NCBI GenBank assembly: GCA_002470565.1 | Contig: DKMQ01000042.1 | Span: forward strand, 1-23,737 | Source of the DNA: Oceanospirillaceae bacterium UBA7410 | GTDB taxonomy: Bacteria > Pseudomonadota > Gammaproteobacteria > Pseudomonadales > Balneatricaceae | DNA length: 23,737 nt | Direction of reading: 5' to 3' | Part shown: positions 19,058 through 23,737 of the stretch, in pieces | Layout of the letters: each line of letters begins with the position of its first letter | Position numbering within the stretch: the first letter of the stretch is position 1 | Made by a program: the position numbers and the translations under genes | The notes under the pieces: generated by a model | The model's database searches: none | What the model was told of the DNA's origin: nothing | The model's input: only the letters and a program-made list of their open reading frames with translations

Positions 19058-20245
19058 ACGATTGAGGTAGAGCATGAATATAAATGCAACCCAAGATGTC
19101 ACACAAAACCCAAGCACTAAAGGCAATACGGTACCATCATAAGACATACCCACCCACATACCTATAGGCACACCCATTAAAGTAGTGCACGAGCCCACAA
19201 CAGATGCACCCATACCTGCAAGCTTGCCTAGTGGCTCCATAGCCAGAGCATTAAGGTTGCCAAAGCGAAATCCGATACCAAAGAAAATGATACTACACAG
19301 CGTCATAAACTCGCCTAAACTAGGCCCGCTAACAGTAGTATTTGCATAAATATAAAAGGCCAAACAGGCTACGCCTGTTATAACATTAGTCACTTGCACT
19401 AAGCTGTACATACCAAAACGCATCACTAGTTTTGCATTGATTAATGACGCAGCAATAGTAGGTAATGCCAGTACTGCAAAGTAAATGGGGAAGGCTTCAC
19501 CTACGCTATACACTTGTTGGAAAATCTGCAAACTTGAGCTTAGATAACCCATAAACCCGCCAAATACCAAGCCAGCAACAAATGAATAGCCCATAGCAAT
19601 GGGATTCACCAGCACTTGCCGCATAGTATACCAAAGCTTTTTAGGGTGTAATGACAAGCGATTTTCAGGCTTTAGAGTTTCATCTAAACGCATGTATACC
19701 CAAGTAAACATCACTGCGGCAAACATTACGAAAAAACCAAAAATCCATGGCCAAGGCCCAACTAACAAAATGCCTTGGCCTATTAGTGGCGCCATTATGG
19801 GCACAGCCATAAACAACGTCATAGCAAATGACATGATGCGAGCCATAGCAGCCCCACTAAAGCAGTCTCTTACTAAGGCCACCACCATCACCCTAGGGCC
19901 CGACGCTCCAAAACCTTGCAAAAAACGCCCTGCCAGCATCATCTCTAAAGACTCAGCCCACACACTGATCAAACTGCCTATACAAAAAATACCCAAACCC
20001 ACAAATATACTGCGTCTGCGACCATAGGTATCAGACATTGGGCCATAAACTAACTGGCCCAGCGCATGACCTACAAACACACTGGTGACTACCAATTGAA
20101 TAGCGTTACCATCTACAGCAAACTCTTGCGCCATATAACCTAACGCTGGAAGCATAGCATCTGTAGTAAGGGCCACCATCGACATAAGAGCAGCAATAAT
20201 GAGAATGAACTCACGCTGGCTCATTTTCATGCCCAATGTGTTCAT
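19037..20245 (-). CDS. Bcr/CflA-type MFS transporter (DHA1 family)
   Basis: 402 residues with about 12 hydrophobic segments. The MFS motif between helices 2 and 3 is visible as GPMSDTYGRRRSI (about 68-80), and TTDAMLPALGYMA (about 27-39) matches the Bcr/CflA helix-1 signature. Such proteins usually export drugs or small metabolites by proton antiport. The gene starts 4 bp after the TRAP large subunit and shares its terminator, so it is the fourth gene of that operon. I infer that it may export the imported compound or a toxic derivative; the direction and substrate cannot be read from the sequence. Confidence 0.85.
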   Translation of the reverse strand: MNTLGMKMSQREFILIIAALMSMVALTTDAMLPALGYMAQEFAVDGNAIQLVVTSVFVGHALGQLVYGPMSDTYGRRRSIFVGLGIFCIGSLISVWAESLEMMLAGRFLQGFGASGPRVMVVALVRDCFSGAAMARIMSFAMTLFMAVPIMAPLIGQGILLVGPWPWIFGFFVMFAAVMFTWVYMRLDETLKPENRLSLHPKKLWYTMRQVLVNPIAMGYSFVAGLVFGGFMGYLSSSLQIFQQVYSVGEAFPIYFAVLALPTIAASLINAKLVMRFGMYSLVQVTNVITGVACLAFYIYANTTVSGPSLGEFMTLCSIIFFGIGFRFGNLNALAMEPLGKLAGMGASVVGSCTTLMGVPIGMWVGMSYDGTVLPLVLGFCVTSWVAFIFMLYLNRLHKAPL

Positions 20246-20249
20246 GGGA

Positions 20250-21584
20250 CTAGTTTGCCATTAGATTAGGCAGCCAAAGCACAAATCCGGGCAGTAGAAT
20301 GAGGGTCATCAATCTCACTATATCAACAATCCAAAACGGGGTCACACCACGAAATATAGTACTGAGTTTTACATCATCCAACATGCTTTTAAGCACAAAT
20401 ACATTAAGGCCAACAGGCGGCGTAATAAGGCTAATTTCGGTAATGACCACAACAATGATTCCAAACCAAACCAATGCCATATCTGGATCGGCAAGAGCTT
20501 GAGAATAGTCACCTAAATCTAACCCCAATACCAAGGGATAAAATACTGGCACTGTTAGCATAATCATGGACAAACTTTCTAATACGGTGCCCAGCACCAC
20601 ATACACCAGCATAATAAGTATGATCACGGCGATTGCTGATAAATCAAACGACACAACCCACCCAGATAAGAGCTCTGGCAAACCTGCGATGTTGACATAG
20701 TTTGAAAAGATTTCTGCCCCAATAAGAATCACAAAGATCATGGCTGTAGTGCGGGCACTTTCAACCAAAGTATCCAGCAACGACTGCACGCTCAACCGCC
20801 TTCGAATTAAGGCGATAAAGAAAGCACCTGAAGCACCAATACCTGCAGCTTCTGTGGGCGTAAAGATGCCACCATAAATGCCACCTATCACTAGCGCAAA
20901 CAAACCCAACACACCTGACACACCCCAAAGAGCTTGTAAGCGTTTAGGCCATGAAAAACGTTCACCTCTAGGGCCTTTTTCTGGTTTTAGCGTTACCGTA
21001 ACTAGCACCGCTACCAAGTAGAAAAGTACACCCAATAGGCCTGGTAAAATGCCCGCAATAAACAGCAGACCAATGTCTGTTTCAGTCATAATACCAAAGA
21101 TAATTAAGATAACGCTGGGCGGTATTAAAATGCCTAAAGTGCCACCAGCTGCGATACACCCAGCGGCTAAGCCATCGTCATAGCCATATTTTTTCATAGG
21201 AGGCATAGCCACCTTAGACATAGTAGCCGCAGTAGCTAAACTAGATCCACAAACGGCGCTAAAGCCACCACAGGCAACTACTGTAGCCATTGCTAGACCA
21301 CCACGGCGGTGTCCCAAAAAGGCATTAGCCGCGGTATATAATTCGTCTGACAGGCCCGCACGGTTAACAAAGTTCCCCATTAAAATAAACAGGGGCACAA
21401 CAGACAGGCCATAATTAAGACCTGTGTCATAGGTGATGATACTGGCCATGGCCAAAGAACCAGAGAAACTGGTCATTAAACCAAAACCTACAAAACCCAC
21501 CAGCCCCATAGCGAAGGCAATAGGCATACGCACCACAATCACCAAGGTGAGCATGGCAGCAAAGGCAATTAAAGATTCATACAT
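20250..21584 (-). CDS. TRAP transporter large membrane subunit (DctM family)
   Basis: 444 residues with about a dozen hydrophobic helices, the normal DctM size. Typical stretches are VPLFILMGNFVNRAGLSDELY, GSSLATAATMSKVAMPPMKKYGYDDGLAAGCIAAGGTLGILIPPSVILIIFGIMTE and LITPPVGLNVFVLKS. It forms the sodium-driven transport channel with the small subunit. It lies 5 bp after the small-subunit gene and 4 bp before the MFS gene. Nothing in it tells the substrate. Confidence 0.95.
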   Translation of the reverse strand: MYESLIAFAAMLTLVIVVRMPIAFAMGLVGFVGFGLMTSFSGSLAMASIITYDTGLNYGLSVVPLFILMGNFVNRAGLSDELYTAANAFLGHRRGGLAMATVVACGGFSAVCGSSLATAATMSKVAMPPMKKYGYDDGLAAGCIAAGGTLGILIPPSVILIIFGIMTETDIGLLFIAGILPGLLGVLFYLVAVLVTVTLKPEKGPRGERFSWPKRLQALWGVSGVLGLFALVIGGIYGGIFTPTEAAGIGASGAFFIALIRRRLSVQSLLDTLVESARTTAMIFVILIGAEIFSNYVNIAGLPELLSGWVVSFDLSAIAVIILIMLVYVVLGTVLESLSMIMLTVPVFYPLVLGLDLGDYSQALADPDMALVWFGIIVVVITEISLITPPVGLNVFVLKSMLDDVKLSTIFRGVTPFWIVDIVRLMTLILLPGFVLWLPNLMAN

Positions 21585-21589
21585 ATAAA

Positions 21590-22123
21590 TTATGCTTTTT
21601 TAGAGGAAGGTAACATGCCAGCACGAAAATACTGCCAAGTGAGCAACAACACCACAACGCTGCTTATGCCCAAGGCAATGCTAATATAAAAATATACTGG
21701 AGCAGTAGGTAAATACAACATGGCTGTTCGATCGCCATAACGCACTGATTCAAGAGCTTTAAGCCACACTTTGTAGCTAATACCCGCCAGTATAAGACCC
21801 ATCACTAGCGCTACGCTAATGTCTCTCACCCAAGCGATAAAAGAAGGCACAAAGCTATCGATAAGATCTACAGTAATGTGTTGATCATTGGCTGACACCA
21901 AAGGTAAAGCCGAAAATATGATGGCAGCTAATAGCAACTCGGTTATTTCATAGCTACCACTTACTGGCATATTAAAGCCATAACGCCCTACTACATCTAC
22001 CAAGGTTAACAGCATTAATGTCAGTAAAAAGGTGGCCGCAAGGCCACCTAATATACGCTGCAGTATTAGCTGCATAAAAGGGCCAGACGTTAACGCCCGA
22101 CCGTTTGATTGGCTAGATGACAT
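21590..22123 (-). CDS. TRAP transporter small membrane subunit (DctQ family)
   Basis: 177 residues with four predicted membrane helices. Characteristic features are the first helix with LLTLMLLTLVDVVGRYGFNMPVSGSYEITELLLA and then a short amphipathic loop (NDQHITVDLIDSF). It pairs with the large subunit. Its ATG shares one base with the stop of the binding-protein gene (TAATG), a sign of translational coupling. Confidence 0.93.
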   Translation of the reverse strand: MSSSQSNGRALTSGPFMQLILQRILGGLAATFLLTLMLLTLVDVVGRYGFNMPVSGSYEITELLLAAIIFSALPLVSANDQHITVDLIDSFVPSFIAWVRDISVALVMGLILAGISYKVWLKALESVRYGDRTAMLYLPTAPVYFYISIALGISSVVVLLLTWQYFRAGMLPSSKKA

Positions 22124-23145
22124 TACTCAGCAGCAACTTTTGCTATTTCTGCACGAAGATCTGCCATGACAGCAACACCGTCTACACCCAAGCTGTTAGC
22201 AGTGGTTATCCAATCTGCTTCCAAGTGGCTTGTTGCAGCTTTTATTTCAGCTACAAACGCATCACTTGCTTCAATACTAGCAATACCTGCTGCATCCATA
22301 GCTGCTTGACCTATGGCATCATGCTTATCCCAGCCTTGGCCTGCAATACGTGCAAATTTCTCACCAGAGGTGCGCATTAAGGCAGCTTGGTTATCAGCAC
22401 TTAGGCTATCAAATTTAGCTGGATTCATGGTTAAGAAGAAGCTTGTGTTGTATAAACCCCCTGGCACAGTAGTGGCATGGGATAACAAATTAGACAGCTT
22501 AAATGACTTGATAGACTCCGTAGGTAAAAAGGTACCATCAGCCACGCCACTTGAAAGCATTTCGTAATTTTTGGTTGCAGAAGCTAACATTGCAGTTACA
22601 CCCAAGGCTTTAGCTGCATTACCTGCTACACCACCGCCTACACGAAATTTCAAACCTTTCATGTCTTCAATACTATTAATAGCACGAACGTTGTTGTGAA
22701 TCACACCCGGCCCGTGGGACATTAAACCCAAAACCACAGTGCCTTCATGCTCGTTTAAAGACTCAAGATGCTTCTTATAAATGCGCCAATATGCCACAGA
22801 CACATCTTCCGCGCTGTCACCTAAAAATGGTAGTTCTGTTGCAGCAGTTAGCTTAAACCGCCCTGGCTGATAACCATGCACACCATAAGTGATGTCAGCA
22901 ACACCATCTTTAGCAAGATCATAATGTGCTGGTGGGGCTCCTAGAGGCTTAGGTAAAATGCGGATTTTAAGCTCACCACCACTTTCAGCTTCTACCGCTG
23001 CAATCCAGGGAGTGATGATACTTACAACTACAGGGTGTTTGGGTGGTAGCCAGGATGATAACAGCAGGGTTTCAGCAGCACTAGCCACTGTAGACGCACC
23101 AAAAATAAGGCCTGTAGCCATAGTGGCGGCAATTAATTTTTTCAT
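22123..23145 (-). CDS. TRAP transporter periplasmic binding protein (DctP family)
   Basis: 340 residues. A signal peptide (MKKLIAATMATGLIFGASTVASAA) with probable cleavage at about residue 23-24 is followed by a DctP fold. GLKFRVGGG (about 164-172) contains the Arg that normally salt-bridges a substrate carboxylate, so an organic acid is likely. Other typical stretches are GVADITYGVHGYQPGRF and LSSGVADGTFLPTESIKSF. A GGAG ribosome site precedes the ATG. It is the first gene of the transporter operon, downstream of a long region with duplicated operator-like sites. Its proximity to the paa genes suggests an aromatic acid, while the HpsN-like gene suggests a sulfonate; neither is proven. Confidence 0.93.
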   Translation of the reverse strand: MKKLIAATMATGLIFGASTVASAAETLLLSSWLPPKHPVVVSIITPWIAAVEAESGGELKIRILPKPLGAPPAHYDLAKDGVADITYGVHGYQPGRFKLTAATELPFLGDSAEDVSVAYWRIYKKHLESLNEHEGTVVLGLMSHGPGVIHNNVRAINSIEDMKGLKFRVGGGVAGNAAKALGVTAMLASATKNYEMLSSGVADGTFLPTESIKSFKLSNLLSHATTVPGGLYNTSFFLTMNPAKFDSLSADNQAALMRTSGEKFARIAGQGWDKHDAIGQAAMDAAGIASIEASDAFVAEIKAATSHLEADWITTANSLGVDGVAVMADLRAEIAKVAAE

Positions 23146-23345
23146 TTATTACTCCGGTTTTTAGATTTATTAAGTAAAGAAATAAGCCGTGATGAGGACT
23201 AATTTTTAGCATACACACGATCAATCTTAAGTGTAAGGCATAGAAAGATTTAATACGATACCTTTTTTAGACAACTTTAGACTAATGTGAATCATGTTGC
23301 TAAAGCTGCGGTATCTCATATTACTTAACTAGCATACAGACATTA

Positions 23346-23440
23346 ATAGTTAATGTGTTAACTATACTAATAAAAAAAATTCCTCAAATCAACCCTATTA
23401 CACCCATAAAAAAATATTTAGCAATCTAAACGATATCTTA
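23346..23440 (-). repeat. duplicated promoter-operator module, copy 1
   Basis: This is about 95 bp, aligning with the segment at 23580-23675 with scattered substitutions and small indels. Read leftward it contains a palindrome TTTAG-N4-CTAAA (23417-23430), a -35-like TTGATT (23392-23387), 17 bp, and a -10-like TAGTAT (23369-23364). A 20-bp palindrome with 8-bp arms (ATAGTTAA/TTAACTAT, 23346-23365) then overlaps the -10 and expected start. Transcription would enter the TRAP binding-protein gene after a leader of about 200 nt. The layout suggests an activator site upstream and a repressor site at the start. Confidence 0.65.
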
Positions 23441-23579
23441 CCTGCCATTAGCGCCACCTAAGTGGCCATAGGCACAGATTTGTCTAGCTTTATTCAAGCC
23501 ACTGACACATTATCTTACTAATACATTACACAAAATAATATTGCTCCATCGCAATATAGCGCTAAAATAGAACCCACAA

Positions 23580-23675
23580 ATGGTTAATGCGTTAACTATA
23601 TTTATAAAAAATATTACTCAGCTCAACCCCACGATAGTCTTAAAAAAACTTCTTTAGCGATCTAAAAGCTATGTT
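23580..23675 (-). repeat. duplicated promoter-operator module, copy 2
   Basis: This is the diverged partner of copy 1, about 234 bp further from the TRAP operon. The same elements appear in the same order: palindrome TTTAG-N4-CTAAA (23653-23666), -35-like TTGAGC (23626-23621), 17 bp, then -10-like AAATAT (23603-23598). The long palindrome follows (23580-23599), here with one mismatched pair (GGTTAA-TGCG-TTAACT core). Conservation of the palindromes and spacing within a drifting sequence suggests that they are functional. Confidence 0.6.
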
Positions 23676-23692
23676 TCTGATAAAAAACGCAC

Positions 23693-23731
23693 AAAAAAGC
23701 CCCGCTAGACAGTGCCTAGCGGGGCTTTTTT
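23693..23731. terminator. strong bidirectional Rho-independent terminator
   Basis: A perfect 10-bp GC-rich stem (GCCCCGCTAG, 23699-23708, with CTAGCGGGGC, 23716-23725) and 7-nt loop is flanked by six As on the left and a T-run on the right, so it works on either strand. It probably ends a leftward gene just beyond the window. Otherwise it ends a rightward transcript starting in the preceding control region; no such gene is visible. Confidence 0.9.
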
Positions 23732-23737
23732 TAATGC

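Larger units (their letters stand above)
23146..23692. promoter_or_regulatory. long control region upstream of the TRAP operon (no gene)
   Basis: About 550 bp of A+T-rich DNA without a credible coding frame. It holds a diverged duplication (23346-23440 and 23580-23675) carrying palindromes and promoter-like boxes. Between the copies are small hairpins: ATATTGC/GCAATAT at 23538-23557 and GCCAC/GTGGC at 23453-23466. The 200 bp next to the TRAP gene show nothing clear beyond its ribosome site. The regulator binding here is not identifiable inside the window. Confidence 0.65.

Noticed and set aside
23146..23692. A small protein or CRISPR array in the long non-coding region
   Set aside because: No frame with a ribosome site and reasonable codon content. 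The repeats occur only twice, are diverged and contain promoter-like elements, unlike CRISPR repeats.

Overview
The window looks like a chromosomal stretch of a marine-type gammaproteobacterium. This is inferred from protein similarity as I recognise it, a moderate A+T-leaning composition, a TRAP transporter and a sulfonate-type dehydrogenase beside a complete phenylacetate cluster. I cannot name the genus. There are no rRNA, tRNA, CRISPR, phage or insertion-sequence features. Every sizeable reading frame fits a known family, so novelty must lie in gene combinations and in non-coding DNA.

Left block (1-5202): a small catabolic locus. It holds the 3' part of an IclR-type regulator and, converging on it, an operon read leftward. 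That operon is a HisD-like dehydrogenase resembling sulfopropanediol (DHPS) 3-dehydrogenase HpsN, then a zinc alcohol dehydrogenase, then an FMN-dependent L-2-hydroxy-acid dehydrogenase. A LacI-family regulator is divergent from the operon, with two TGTAAGCGCTTACA-type operators in the shared promoter region. A plausible reading is DHPS to (R)-sulfolactate to sulfopyruvate. No sulfite-releasing enzyme is in view, so the substrate is an inference.

Middle block (5238-18994): the aerobic phenylacetyl-CoA pathway. One leftward operon carries paaG-paaI-paaJ-paaA-paaB-paaC-paaD-paaE-paaX followed by a fused enoyl-CoA hydratase/3-hydroxyacyl-CoA dehydrogenase. The fusion appears to replace separate PaaF and PaaH. 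paaY runs rightward from the paaG promoter region and ends 3 bp from the end of paaZ. paaZ and paaK are divergent across a 306-bp promoter region. PaaK makes phenylacetyl-CoA, PaaABCE (with PaaD) epoxidises it, PaaG isomerises it, PaaZ opens and oxidises the ring, and the fused enzyme plus PaaJ finish beta-oxidation. PaaI and PaaY are accessory thioesterases and PaaX is the repressor.

Right block (19037-23737): a leftward operon with a complete TRAP transporter (binding protein, small and large membrane subunits) and a Bcr/CflA-type MFS transporter, closed by a terminator whose stem overlaps the last codons of the MFS gene. Upstream lies about 590 bp of non-coding DNA. It contains a diverged duplication of roughly 95 bp; each copy has a palindrome, a promoter-like pair of boxes facing the TRAP operon with identical 17-bp spacing, and a second operator-like palindrome over the -10/start region. 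This duplicated control module is the most unusual non-coding structure in the window. The window ends in a strong bidirectional terminator.
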